Part shown: piece after piece, positions 23,973 through 36,857 of the stretch | Layout of the letters: every line of letters starts with the position of its first letter | How positions within the stretch are numbered: position 1 is the stretch's first letter | Source of the DNA: Chloroflexota bacterium | GTDB taxonomy: Bacteria > Chloroflexota > Anaerolineae > Anaerolineales > UBA4823 | Assembly (NCBI GenBank): GCA_012516075.1 | Contig: JAAYXE010000084.1 | Span: forward strand, 1 to 36,882 | Length of the DNA: 36,882 nt | Direction of reading: 5' to 3' | Made by a program: the position numbers and the translations under genes | The notes under the pieces: model-generated | What the model saw: the letters and a program-made list of their open reading frames with translations, nothing else | Told to the model about the DNA's origin: nothing | The model's database searches: none

Positions 23973-26900
23973 ATGGATATCTTTCTCCGTCTGACCGCGC
24001 CCTCCCCGTATCTCGCATTTCCCCGCGACCCGGCTGGTTGGCTGGGACTTTTGATACTGGCCGGACTGGTTGCTCTCCTGGCTCTCCACTGGAAACGGTA
24101 CAACAAACCGGTCTCACAGACGAACCTGCTGCTGTTCGGCGGGCTGCTGATTGCCGGCGCTGCGACAGCCCTGCTGGTGGGCATCCGCCTGCCGGCCGGA
24201 CAGGCCCTGCCGCGCCCCGGCATCCCCGAGGACCCGGGCGGAGCGGTGGCGATGGTGTTCTCGGCGATCCCCTGGATGCTTGCCGGTGGGCTGCTCGGCC
24301 CGTTTTCTGCGGCGGTGATCGGCCTGCTCTCGGGGCTGCTGACGGCTTTCTTCAGCAATCAGGGCGCTTCCGTACCGCTCCTGACCGCGCTGCTGGCTGT
24401 GCTGTTCAGCGCTGCCGTCAATCAGCGCTACCGCACGCCCGCCTTCAGCGCCCTGCGCCGGCCGGTGATCAGCGCCGCGCTGCTGGCCCTGTTCTTCCCC
24501 TTTCTGCACTTCTTAGATGCAGTCCTGATCACCAGCGGTGTGCTGGCCATCCGCATCGACTATGCGGTGACTCACCTGAGGAGCGCCTGGATGGCAGTAG
24601 CCATCCAGCTTCTGGTGGGCGGCGTTTTCACCGGGGTGTGCGCCTTAGCCCTTTCCGGGCGCTGGGGGCAGCGCGAGCCGCTGGGCCCCTCCCCGGCGGA
24701 AAAAAGCCTGCAGACCCGCTTCCTCTACAGCGTGGCGCCTCTGGCGCTGTTGTTGATCATCTCGCTGATGGCGGGCAACTGGCTGGTAGCCGGGAACGCA
24801 GCGCGCCGGATGCTGCAGGCGCGCATGCAGAACACCGCCCGGCTCGCTGCCGACAACATCCCCCATTTCCTGCAGTCCGGACAGAACCAGATCCAGAGCA
24901 TGGCCTCCGACCCGGCCCTGCTCGAGACGCGCGACCCCGATGAGCTCAACAAACTGCTGGGGGCGAAAATGCGCGCCGAGCCGTTCTTCAGCCAGCTTTA
25001 TCTGATTGACCTGAGCGGCTTCCCGGTCGCCGGCTACCCGCTGGACACATTTGAAGGCTCACAGCCCCCGGCCGAGGAACAGCGCGGCATCCAGCTCGCC
25101 CTGTCGGGAGTGCAGGGGCAGGCCTACACCCTGCCGCCCGCCGCAGAGGGTCAGGCCGCCCGGGTGTCGTTTATTGCCACCGTCTTCAACCCCGCCGGAG
25201 AGATCCGCTCTGTGCTGGTGGGGCGCACCGAGCTCGACACCAACCCGCTCACCCGGCCGGTCCTGGCCAGCCTGGACCGCATCGCCGAAGACGAGGGCCA
25301 GGGGATGCTGATCGACAGCGAAGGGCTGATCCTCTATCACCCCAACCCGAAGCAGGTGATGAACACCGCCGCGCTGCGAGCGGAGGGCGAGCCGCAGTAT
25401 TACGACGGGACGGCCCCGGACGGCACCCGCAGCCTGGTGTATGTGCAGCCCGCCCCGGGGACTTCGTGGTCGGTGGCGGTCACGGTCCCGGCCCACCGCT
25501 GGCAGCAGCTCGCCATTGACCTGGCCCTGCCGCTGATGGTGATGATCCTGGCGCTCTCGCTGCTCAGCATCCTGGTGCTGCGCTTCGGCCTGCGCCATGT
25601 GACCGCCAACCTGGAGAGCCTGGCCGTGGAAGCCGGGCGCATCTCGGCGGGGCAGCTCGATCATCCCCTGGCGGTCAACGGCGACGACGAAGTCGGTCAG
25701 CTCCGGCGCGCCTTTGAGCAGATGCGCTCCAGCCTCAAAGACCGCCTGGAAGAGCTCAACCGGCTGCTGGCGGTCAGCCAGGGCGTGGCATCCACCCTGG
25801 AGATCGGCGACGCACTCCAGCCGGTGCTGGAGGCTGCCCTGAGCACCGGCGCCACCACCGCCCGGGTGGTGCTGGCGCCTTCCGTCGTCCCCGACTTCAA
25901 CGACCAGGAGGCCGGGCCGGTGAGCTTCGGCGCCGGTCCCACGAAAGACCTTTACAGCGATCTGGACGACCAGGTGCTGGCCCTGAGCCGCAAACAGGAG
26001 CGCGTCCTGCTGGCGAACCTGTCTCGCCCGCGGCTGCTGCACCTCTCGCCAACCGGCCCGCGGCCCGCGTCGCTGCTCGCCCTGGCGCTGCGCCACGAGA
26101 ACCTGTTCTACGGCACGCTGTGGGTGGCTTACGACCGCCCGCACAACTTTACCGAGGAAGAGACCCGCTTCCTGGTGACGCTGGCCGGGCAGGCTGCCCT
26201 GGCCGCTGCCAATGCCCACCTGTTCCTCAGCGCCGAGGTCGGCCGCCAGCGCCTGGCAGCCATCCTGGCCTCTACCCCCGACCCGGTGCTGGTCACCGAC
26301 CAGCACGACCGCCTGCTGCTCACCAACCCGGCGGCCTGGCAGGCACTGGACCTGGGGATCATCGACGACGAAGACCGGCCCCTGGAAGAGGTGATCTCCC
26401 AGCCCGAACTGGTGCGGCTGCTGCGCTCGTCCAGCGACGAGCAGCAGTCGGTGGAGATCACCCTGCCCGACGGGCGGGTGTGCCTGGCGACCGCTTCATC
26501 TGTCATCGCCGAGGGGCAGCGCGTGGGGCGCGTATGCCTGCTGCGCGACGTCACCTACTTCAAACAGCTTGACGCGCTCAAATCTGAATTCGTGTCCACC
26601 GTCAGCCACGACCTGCGCTCTCCGCTGACCCTGATGCGCGGCTACGCCACCATGCTCGAGATGGTGGGCGAGCTGAACGAGCAGCAGGCCGGCTATGTGC
26701 GCAAGATCGTCACCGGCGTGGAGAGCATGTCGCGCCTGGTGAACAACCTGCTCGACCTGGGGCGCATCGAAGCCGGTGTCGGCCTGCAGGTGGAGATGGT
26801 GCCGGTGCACGATGTGATCGAGAAGGTCATCGGTGCCCTGCAGCTCCAGGCCTCGCAGAAGAAGATCAAGATCGAGGTGGACATCCCCCGCCAGAACGTG

Positions 26901-27278
26901 CCCCTGATCGAAGCCGACCAGGCGCTGCTGCACCAGGCGCTGCAGAACCTGGTGGAGAACGCCATCAAGTACACCAACGCCGAGGGCAGGGTGCGCGTGC
27001 GCCTGCAGCCCCGCCAGGACCGCATGGTGTTTGAAGTGAGCGACACCGGCATTGGCATCTCTCCCATGGACCAGCCGCGTCTGTTCGAACGCTTCTTTAG
27101 AGGTGCGCAGAACGCCCCGAAGGATGAGCGCGGCACCGGCCTGGGCCTGGCGATCGTCAAGTCCATCGCCGAACGTCACGGCGGGCAGGTGTGGGTGGAA
27201 AGCCAGCTGGGTAAGGGCAGCACCTTCTACTTCTCGATCCCCCTGCGCCAGCCGCGCCAGGAAACGGTGCGGACATAG
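23973..27278 (+). CDS. membrane sensor histidine kinase (dCache-like, HAMP, GAF, PAS, HisKA, HATPase)
   Basis: A 1101-residue hybrid-input kinase. Residues 20-245 are a multi-spanning membrane module of five to seven segments. A further membrane helix (about 248-275) and a second at 515-538 enclose an extracytoplasmic dCache-like sensor domain. HAMP follows at about 536-590, a GAF-like domain at 605-755, and a PAS domain with STPDPVLVTD near 768. HisKA carries the phosphorylated histidine H879 in TVSHDLRSPLTL. HATPase motifs are N992/N996, DTGIGI from 1024 and GTGLGLAIVKS from 1054. All catalytic motifs are intact. No response regulator is adjacent, so its partner lies elsewhere. The ATG at 23973 has no strong ribosome binding site. 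Ligand unknown. Confidence 0.93.
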   Translation: MDIFLRLTAPSPYLAFPRDPAGWLGLLILAGLVALLALHWKRYNKPVSQTNLLLFGGLLIAGAATALLVGIRLPAGQALPRPGIPEDPGGAVAMVFSAIPWMLAGGLLGPFSAAVIGLLSGLLTAFFSNQGASVPLLTALLAVLFSAAVNQRYRTPAFSALRRPVISAALLALFFPFLHFLDAVLITSGVLAIRIDYAVTHLRSAWMAVAIQLLVGGVFTGVCALALSGRWGQREPLGPSPAEKSLQTRFLYSVAPLALLLIISLMAGNWLVAGNAARRMLQARMQNTARLAADNIPHFLQSGQNQIQSMASDPALLETRDPDELNKLLGAKMRAEPFFSQLYLIDLSGFPVAGYPLDTFEGSQPPAEEQRGIQLALSGVQGQAYTLPPAAEGQAARVSFIATVFNPAGEIRSVLVGRTELDTNPLTRPVLASLDRIAEDEGQGMLIDSEGLILYHPNPKQVMNTAALRAEGEPQYYDGTAPDGTRSLVYVQPAPGTSWSVAVTVPAHRWQQLAIDLALPLMVMILALSLLSILVLRFGLRHVTANLESLAVEAGRISAGQLDHPLAVNGDDEVGQLRRAFEQMRSSLKDRLEELNRLLAVSQGVASTLEIGDALQPVLEAALSTGATTARVVLAPSVVPDFNDQEAGPVSFGAGPTKDLYSDLDDQVLALSRKQERVLLANLSRPRLLHLSPTGPRPASLLALALRHENLFYGTLWVAYDRPHNFTEEETRFLVTLAGQAALAAANAHLFLSAEVGRQRLAAILASTPDPVLVTDQHDRLLLTNPAAWQALDLGIIDDEDRPLEEVISQPELVRLLRSSSDEQQSVEITLPDGRVCLATASSVIAEGQRVGRVCLLRDVTYFKQLDALKSEFVSTVSHDLRSPLTLMRGYATMLEMVGELNEQQAGYVRKIVTGVESMSRLVNNLLDLGRIEAGVGLQVEMVPVHDVIEKVIGALQLQASQKKIKIEVDIPRQNVPLIEADQALLHQALQNLVENAIKYTNAEGRVRVRLQPRQDRMVFEVSDTGIGISPMDQPRLFERFFRGAQNAPKDERGTGLGLAIVKSIAERHGGQVWVESQLGKGSTFYFSIPLRQPRQETVRT

Positions 27279-27313
27279 CCAGGCGCTGACGGACCGCGCG
27301 GAAGGGGGTGATT

Positions 27314-28291
27314 GTGGCGGTCAAAACGCAGTTCTCGCCGCAGCAGTTCCAGGAAATCCTGGGCCGCTATGACCTGGGAGCATTCCGCTCAGCCGAACCG
27401 GTGGTCCGCGGCAGCGTGCAGACGAACTATGTCCTGCACACCACGTCCGGCCGGTATATTTTCCGCTATTACGAAAACCGCACAAGGGAATCCGTGCTCT
27501 TCGAGAGCAGCCTGCTGCAGCACCTGACACAGCACGGCTACCCCTGCCCGCAGCCGTACACGGACCGCAGCGGTGAGGCCGTGGGTGAATACCGGGGCAA
27601 GCCGTTCCTGATCAGCGAGTTCATCGCCGGCGAGCACCTGGAAAACCCGGGGGAAGCCGGGCGCCGGCTGTTGATCCAGAAAGCCGCAGAGCTGCAGAAG
27701 CTGACGCGCGGCTACCGGCCGCCCTATCACGAGTACCGCAGGAATTACAGCCCGGACCTTTGCCGTACGCTGGCCCGGGACGCCGCCGCGCACCTGAACA
27801 CCCCAGACGCGCAGGCGAAGCTGGCCTGGTTCGAGCGAGCGCTCGAGGGCCTGGAGCTGCCCGCCGGGCTGCCGGAAGGCATATGCCACTGTGATTTCCA
27901 CTTTTCGAACATCCTTTTCCGGGATGGGTCGTTTGCAGCCCTGCTGGATTTCGACGACGCCAATTACACGTACCTGTGTTACGACCTGGCCACCCTGGTG
28001 AACCCTTTCCGGGAGGGTTTCGACTGGGACACCTGGCAGCGCTTCGACCCGCGGGAGGATGTGTTCGATTTTCGGGATGCACGCTGGGTGGTGCGGGAAT
28101 ACCAGCGCCACCGGCCGCTGGAGCAGGTGGAGAGGGAGCATTTCTTCGATGTTTATCGATTGAGCATTTTGATTGATGGGAACTGGTATTTTGCCCGCGG
28201 CCCGGCGAGTGATTTTTACGAGAAGCGGAAGATTGACTATCTGGACCGCCTGGGCAGGGAGAGGTTCAACGCAGAGGTAGTGGGGAATTGA
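27314..28291 (+). CDS. APH-fold phosphotransferase, homoserine kinase type II-like
   Basis: A 325-residue kinase of the aminoglycoside phosphotransferase / choline kinase fold. The catalytic loop is H192-C-D194-F-H-F-S-N199, with D194 the catalytic base and N199 a metal ligand; LLDFDDANY after it is the DFG-like metal motif. The sequence most resembles ThrB-type II homoserine kinases, which phosphorylate homoserine for threonine synthesis, but no threonine gene is nearby, so other small alcohols are possible. GTG 27314 is chosen because AAGGGG lies 6 bases upstream; GTG 27308 is too close. It follows the histidine kinase by 35 bases and may share its message. Confidence 0.83.
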   Translation: MAVKTQFSPQQFQEILGRYDLGAFRSAEPVVRGSVQTNYVLHTTSGRYIFRYYENRTRESVLFESSLLQHLTQHGYPCPQPYTDRSGEAVGEYRGKPFLISEFIAGEHLENPGEAGRRLLIQKAAELQKLTRGYRPPYHEYRRNYSPDLCRTLARDAAAHLNTPDAQAKLAWFERALEGLELPAGLPEGICHCDFHFSNILFRDGSFAALLDFDDANYTYLCYDLATLVNPFREGFDWDTWQRFDPREDVFDFRDARWVVREYQRHRPLEQVEREHFFDVYRLSILIDGNWYFARGPASDFYEKRKIDYLDRLGRERFNAEVVGN

Positions 28292-28393
28292 GGCGATGGT
28301 GGCTGCGGTTTTCTCCTCTCTGGCTTCGCATGGGCGCGGCGAATTGGGCGCTCTGCGCCTACCACCGGTATCAGTGGGCCAGGGTTAACAATG

Positions 28394-28443
28394 AGCCCCG
28401 CAGAGCGGGGCTGTGGGGGGTTCCCACACAGAGCGTGGGAACC
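28394..28443. repeat. tandem perfect hairpins, dispersed-repeat type
   Basis: AGCCCCGC (28394-28401) pairs with GCGGGGCT (28405-28412) across a 3-base loop. Immediately after, GGTTCCCAC (28419-28427) pairs with GTGGGAACC (28435-28443) across 7 bases. Related wording, GGGGGTTCCACA, recurs near 28480-28490, and the right end of the window (36858-36882) contains a similar sequence in inverted orientation. They may also serve as the terminator of the upstream kinase gene. Confidence 0.6.
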
Positions 28444-28541
28444 AGAATTAATGGTGTGCCCCACAGCGCAAGGCCGTCGGGGGTTCCACATCACGCGCTA
28501 AATCCTCCCCAATATTCACACCAAACCACCCCACCCAGGGG

Positions 28542-28570
28542 TGGACAGGCGGGGGTAATCGTGTTAAGAT
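28542..28570 (+). promoter_or_regulatory. upstream promoter candidate for rpoC
   Basis: TGGACA at 28542-28547 and TAAGAT at 28565-28570 are separated by 17 bases. The same -10 wording and spacing are seen in front of the topoisomerase gene. It would give a leader of more than 400 bases. Confidence 0.4.
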
Positions 28571-28662
28571 ATGCCCAGGGCAGGAATCTTAAAAAGTCGT
28601 GCTGTTTATTAGAAACAGTAGACGAAACGTAAAAAGTGTGGTAAATTAAGAGATTGTAGCCC

Positions 28663-28692
28663 TTGACCGAATTGGACATCACAGGTTATAAT
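28663..28692 (+). promoter_or_regulatory. main rpoC promoter candidate
   Basis: TTGACC at 28663-28668 and a perfect TATAAT at 28687-28692 are separated by 18 bases, the best sigma70-type match in the window. Transcription would start near 28699, leaving about 290 bases of leader before the GTG start of rpoC. Confidence 0.7.
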
Positions 28693-28725
28693 TCGGTCAC
28701 ATGAAATCTGGATTGGAGCTTCTTC

Positions 28726-28761
28726 GGTGAGCGCTTGCGGTGAAATCCCCATGCGCTTACC
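28726..28761 (+). ncRNA. structured element in the rpoC leader
   Basis: GGTGAGCGC at 28726-28734 pairs with GCGCTTACC at 28753-28761 over nine positions with one G-U pair. The 18-base loop can form a small inner GG/CC closing. It lies about 27 bases after the predicted transcript start. A second stem follows at 28860-28883. No known riboswitch class was recognised. Confidence 0.4.
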
Positions 28762-28859
28762 TTTGTTTGTCTCGCGGACAGCTCATTTGTTCTGTGATTA
28801 CTCCCCATTTGATATTTTTGTCAGCCGGTTAACAGCGGCGAAATACTTTTTAAAAACCA

Positions 28860-28883
28860 AGCAGCCCTGCACCAGCGGCTGCT
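28860..28883 (+). other. second hairpin in the rpoC leader
   Basis: AGCAGCC at 28860-28866 pairs perfectly with GGCTGCT at 28877-28883; CTG/CAG inside the loop can extend the stem with one bulge. It is preceded by an A/T-rich stretch and lies about 100 bases before the rpoC start. Confidence 0.45.
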
Positions 28884-28990
28884 GTGACGGGCAAGTAGAG
28901 TCTGGTTAACTTCTCTCGGCTGTCCGGGGACCCGCTTCAGCACCCCACCCCCCGCAAGCCGTTCCCAGAAACAATTACAGGAGGCGATAA

Positions 28991-33328
<4,338 letters not shown>

Positions 33329-33351
33329 TGACCGGACGTTCCGTAATTTCC

Positions 33352-33378
33352 GTGGGCGGGAGCAGTGCTCCCGCCCAC
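33352..33378 (+). terminator. rpoC terminator hairpin
   Basis: GTGGGCGGGAGC at 33352-33363 pairs perfectly with GCTCCCGCCCAC at 33367-33378 across a 3-base loop, 24 bases after the rpoC stop. It is followed by TTGATTCT, a weak T-rich tail. This is the most regular terminator on the plus strand here. Confidence 0.75.
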
Positions 33379-33667
33379 TTGATTCTCGCTAGCCGCTCCA
33401 GGGTGTGACCTGCCGCGCACGGCCGCGACCTGCTTTCGGGCACGCATTTCCCCTTCTTGCGGCGCATAAGGACCGCTGCAAATTCGGGTTGACGTATCCC
33501 CTTTTTCGCTATAAGATATCGCTCAGCACAAACGATCTAGTTACGATGGAACAGGCCCGGATGAGCCGGAAGCATCCTGCACAGGCGGGATTACGCGAGC
33601 AGCCTGCAGACAACCCTTCCGTAGCGAGATTGAATCCCCTGACACGGTCCTGGAAACGGAGTTTTCA
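33379..33667. other. intergenic region with the topoisomerase leader
   Basis: It holds the promoter at 33489-33517, then about 144 bases of leader before the ATG at 33668. A 96-codon open frame (33405-33695) crosses the promoter, has no ribosome binding site and overlaps the topoisomerase start, so it is not called as a gene. No other structure was seen. Confidence 0.6.
33489..33517 (+). promoter_or_regulatory. promoter for the topoisomerase gene
   Basis: TTGACG at 33489-33494 and TAAGAT at 33512-33517 are 17 bases apart; an overlapping TATAAG at 33510-33515 would leave 15. Transcription would start near 33524. Confidence 0.6.
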
Positions 33668-36600
33668 ATGGAAGTTGGTCTGGTACATAAAATAGACATC
33701 GACACCGAGATGCAGCAGGCCTATCTGGATTACGCCATGAGCGTCATCGTGGCCCGGGCGCTGCCCGACGCGCGCGATGGGCTCAAGCCTGTGCACCGCC
33801 GCATTCTCTACGCGATGTATGACATGGGTTTGCGGCCCGATTCCCCCTACAAGAAATCGGCCCGTATCGTCGGCGAAGTGCTGGGTAAATATCACCCGCA
33901 CGGGGATATGGCGGTGTACGACGCCATGGCGCGCATGGCGCAGGATTTCTCCATGCGCTACCTGCTGGTCGACGGACAGGGGAACTTCGGCAGCATGGAC
34001 GGCGACCCGCCGGCAGCCATGCGCTACACGGAAGCCCGCCTGCAGGCTCCGGCCATGCATCTGCTGACCGACATCAACAAAAACACCGTCGACTTTGACG
34101 ATAACTTCGACGGTTCGCTTAAAGAACCCAGCGTGCTGCCGGCGGCGATCCCCAACCTGCTGGTGAACGGCGCCACGGGCATCGCTGTGGGCATGTCCAC
34201 CAGCATCCCGCCGCACAACCTGAGCGAGGTCGTCGCCGCCCTGCGCTATATGCTCGACAACTGGACGAAGCTGGACGACATCAGTTTGGAAGATTTGATG
34301 CAGTTCGTCCAGGGCCCCGACTTCCCCACCGGGGGCGTGATCATCCAGGAGCCGGACGATGAGGGGTTGAGCACCGCATACGGCACAGGCCGGGGGCGTG
34401 TCACGGTGCGGGCGCGCGCACATCTGGAAGAGATGGAGCGCGGCCGCAATAAGATCGTGGTCACTGAGCTGCCCTATATGACCAACAAGTCCGGCCTGAT
34501 CGAGCGCATCGCCACCCTGGCGCGTGAGGAGCGCCTGGAGGGCATCGCCGACCTGCGCGACGAATCCGACCGCCAGGGGATGCGCATCGTGATCGAGCTC
34601 TCGCGCGGCGCCGATCCAGAAGAGGTGCTGCGCACGCTCTACAAGAGCACACCGATGCAGACCACCTTCAGCATCATCATGCTGGCCCTGGTGGAGGGCG
34701 AGCCGAAGCTGCTGAGCCTCAAACAGGCGCTCAAGGTTTATCTGGACCACCGCCTGGAGATCGTGCGCCGGCGCAGCGAGTACGACCTGGAGAGAGCCCG
34801 CGCCCGGGCACACATCCTGGAAGGTCTGCGTGTGGCCCTGAGCAACCTGGATGCCGTCATCGAGCTGATCCGCAAGGCCCCCGACGCCGACACGGCCCGG
34901 GAGCGCCTGATGAAGCGCTTCAAGTTGACCGAGATCCAGGCCCAGGCGATCCTGGATATGCAGCTGCGCCGCCTGGCGGCCCTGGAACGCAAGAAGATCG
35001 AGGAAGAATATAAAGCGCTGCTGCAGCAGATCAAAGAGCTGGAGAGCCTGCTGGCCTCGCCCAAGAAAATGCGCCAGGTGATCTCCGATGAGCTCGCCCA
35101 GGTGAACGAAATATACGGCGACCCCCGCCGAACGCAGATCGTACGCCTCAAGGAGGGCGAGTCCAAAGTCAGCCTGCTGACCGTCACCGACCTGGCTCCG
35201 GACAGGACCGTGTGGGTGAGAATCACCCCCGACGGGCGCATTTCGCGCACCAGCGACGAGAAGCTGCCGGTATCAAGCGAAGGCGAGACGGCTGCCTGGC
35301 TGCTGCAGAGCAACACGCGCGACATCCTCTACCTGGTAAGCGAGCAGGGAGAGGCGGCCGCCATCCCCCTGCACCAGGTGCCGGAGACGAACTCGCTCGC
35401 TGCCGGTGCGCACTTATCTCAGATCTCGGCCCTGCGCGGGGAGAAACGCCTGGCCGCGCTGTTTTCACTGGCGAAGGAACAGCGGCTGGAGGACTGGTAC
35501 GTGATCACCGCCACCCGTCAGGGGATGGTGAAGAAATCGGCGCTGAGCGAGCTGCCTGGCGCCTCGTCGAATACGTTCACCCTGGTGCGGGTCAACGAGG
35601 GAGACCGGCTCGCCAGCCTGCGGCTGAGCGACGGCAGCAGCGAGATCCTGCTGGTGACCGAAAAGGGGATGGCCATCCGCTTCAGTGAAGAGGAAGTGCG
35701 CCCCATGGGTCTGGTCGCCGCCGGCGTGATGGGCATCAAGCTGCAGAAAGAGGACGAGGTCGCCGGCATGGAGCTGCTGCCCGCGGACGGCGACCTGCTG
35801 ATGGTGGCCAGCGACGGCAGCGCCAAGCGCGTGAAGACGGACGAGTTCCCCCGCCAGGGGCGCTACGGCCAGGGTGTGAACGCGTGGAAGCTCGCGAAAG
35901 ATACCCGCCTGGCGGGCGTCACCCTGGGTGCGGGCACCATGCGCCTGTGGCTGCGCTTTGAGCAGGACGAGCCGAAGGCCGTGCTGTTGAAGGATGCCAA
36001 ACTGGCCAGCCGGGCGGCGAAAGGACAGCCGCTGGTGAGGCTCAAGGCAGGAGGGCTCGTCACCGGGCTGACCGCGCCCCTGCTGATCCGGCGCCCCGGC
36101 GCCGGCCCGCTGCAGATCGTCGAGGCCGGAGATACCGCCCCGGCGCCGAAAAAGCGTGCGACGAAGACCGCCGGCATGGATGGAAACAGCGACGGAAAAG
36201 TAAAGGCGGCGACAAAGAAATCAGCAGAGGCTGCCGGCAAGACGAAGAAAGCAGCCGCCGCGAAGACCAGGACCCCTGCCGTGAAAGAACCTGCGGCGAA
36301 GACGACGGCAAAGAAGGCCAGCACGACGGCGAAGAAGACCGGTACCGCAGAACCGAAGTCGAAGACCACGACAGCCGCTAAGGCGAAGACTGCTGCGGCG
36401 ACGAAGAAGGCGACCGCCGCGAAATCCAGCACGGCATCGAAGAAGGCCAGTGCGGCTTCCACAAAGGCCGGCACGGCGGAAGCGAAGTCGAAGACCACAG
36501 CAGCGTCAAAGACGAAGGCCGCGGAGACGACGAAGAAGGCAGCGGCGAAAACGACCAGCAAAGCCGGAACAGCGTCAAAGACGACGGCGGCTGCGAAGAC

Positions 36601-36751
36601 CACGAAAAAGGACAGCGCCACAGCGGCGAAGTCGTCCCGCAGTAAGAAGTCGACCGGCGAAGCGGAGGAGGCTGCACCGAAGGCGGCGAAGAAGGGCACC
36701 AGCAGGGCGGCCGGTACCGCCAAGAAGAGCAGCGGTACGAGTAAGAAGTAG
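33668..36751 (+). CDS. gyrA: type IIA DNA topoisomerase subunit A (GyrA/ParC family) with a lysine-rich tail
   Basis: A 1027-residue A subunit that breaks and rejoins both DNA strands. Residues 1-490 hold the winged-helix, tower and coiled-coil regions; the active tyrosine is Y120 in [10 protein letters not shown]. The quinolone-determining stretch reads [11 protein letters not shown], with Met81 at the usual serine position. Residues about 495-815 form the beta-pinwheel C-terminal domain. The canonical GyrA box QRRGGKG expected near residues 530-545 is not seen; the closest match is QGRYGQG at 730-736 in a later blade. Residues 824-1027 are a low-complexity Lys/Ala/Thr/Ser tail like histone H1. 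The ATG has CGGAG 7 bases upstream. gyrB is not in the window, so gyrase and topoisomerase IV cannot be told apart with certainty. Confidence 0.93.
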   Translation: MEVGLVHKIDIDTEMQQAYLDYAMSVIVARALPDARDGLKPVHRRILYAMYDMGLRPDSPYKKSARIVGEVLGKYHPHGDMAVYDAMARMAQDFSMRYLLVDGQGNFGSMDGDPPAAMRYTEARLQAPAMHLLTDINKNTVDFDDNFDGSLKEPSVLPAAIPNLLVNGATGIAVGMSTSIPPHNLSEVVAALRYMLDNWTKLDDISLEDLMQFVQGPDFPTGGVIIQEPDDEGLSTAYGTGRGRVTVRARAHLEEMERGRNKIVVTELPYMTNKSGLIERIATLAREERLEGIADLRDESDRQGMRIVIELSRGADPEEVLRTLYKSTPMQTTFSIIMLALVEGEPKLLSLKQALKVYLDHRLEIVRRRSEYDLERARARAHILEGLRVALSNLDAVIELIRKAPDADTARERLMKRFKLTEIQAQAILDMQLRRLAALERKKIEEEYKALLQQIKELESLLASPKKMRQVISDELAQVNEIYGDPRRTQIVRLKEGESKVSLLTVTDLAPDRTVWVRITPDGRISRTSDEKLPVSSEGETAAWLLQSNTRDILYLVSEQGEAAAIPLHQVPETNSLAAGAHLSQISALRGEKRLAALFSLAKEQRLEDWYVITATRQGMVKKSALSELPGASSNTFTLVRVNEGDRLASLRLSDGSSEILLVTEKGMAIRFSEEEVRPMGLVAAGVMGIKLQKEDEVAGMELLPADGDLLMVASDGSAKRVKTDEFPRQGRYGQGVNAWKLAKDTRLAGVTLGAGTMRLWLRFEQDEPKAVLLKDAKLASRAAKGQPLVRLKAGGLVTGLTAPLLIRRPGAGPLQIVEAGDTAPAPKKRATKTAGMDGNSDGKVKAATKKSAEAAGKTKKAAAAKTRTPAVKEPAAKTTAKKASTTAKKTGTAEPKSKTTTAAKAKTAAATKKATAAKSSTASKKASAASTKAGTAEAKSKTTAASKTKAAETTKKAAAKTTSKAGTASKTTAAAKTTKKDSATAAKSSRSKKSTGEAEEAAPKAAKKGTSRAAGTAKKSSGTSKK
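36137..36748 (+). other. coding region of the histone-H1-like topoisomerase tail
   Basis: This segment encodes about 204 residues made almost wholly of Lys, Ala, Thr and Ser, with repeated AAK, KKA and TTAAK steps and few hydrophobic or aromatic residues. A short acidic patch, GEAEEAAPK, interrupts it near the end. At DNA level it is a GCG/AAG/ACG-rich imperfect repeat, for example AAGTCGAAGACCAC at about 36356 and 36486. It is in frame with the enzyme and ends at a normal stop before a strong hairpin, so it is not a frameshift artefact. Confidence 0.9.
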
Positions 36752-36761
36752 CGTTTACCCC

Positions 36762-36795
36762 TCTCATCTGCCAGGCGGCCGCCTGGCAGATGAGA
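36762..36795 (+). terminator. strong hairpin after the topoisomerase gene
   Basis: A perfect 15-base stem, arms 36762-36776 and 36781-36795, closes on a GGCC loop 10 bases after the stop codon. The core CTCATCTGCCAGGC is mirrored exactly. The bases after it are G-rich with no T-run, so it may act with Rho, work as a bidirectional terminator, or protect the 3' end. Confidence 0.65.
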
Positions 36796-36857
36796 TGGGT
36801 TGGATATCTTCTGGTTTCCCCGCTCTTCTGGGCGTTCTGTTGACTCAGGCCTGCGGG

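Larger units (their letters stand above)
28292..28990. other. 699-bp non-coding region upstream of rpoC
   Basis: No convincing gene lies here. From left to right it holds two repeat-type hairpins (28394-28443), two promoter candidates (28542-28570 and 28663-28692), and a leader of about 290 bases with at least two stems before the rpoC ribosome binding site AGGAGG at 28980-28985. Open frames of 60-114 codons cross these elements and lack ribosome binding sites. Confidence 0.75.

Noticed and set aside
28288..28632. 114-codon frame after the APH-like kinase
   Set aside because: It runs through the perfect hairpins and a promoter candidate and has no recognisable protein features.
28727..28909. 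60-codon frame in the rpoC leader as a leader peptide
   Set aside because: It starts with GTG, has no ribosome binding site, crosses two stems, and shows no run of regulatory codons.
28699..28990. Known riboswitch or tRNA in the rpoC leader
   Set aside because: No recognised riboswitch core, T-box or tRNA cloverleaf could be made out; only simple stems were found.
33405..33695. 96-codon frame before the topoisomerase
   Set aside because: It contains the topoisomerase promoter, overlaps its start and lacks a ribosome binding site.
35863..36723. 286-codon minus-strand frame opposite the topoisomerase tail
   Set aside because: It is the mirror of the Lys/Ala-rich codons (giving Phe/Ala/Val runs) and is explained by composition.
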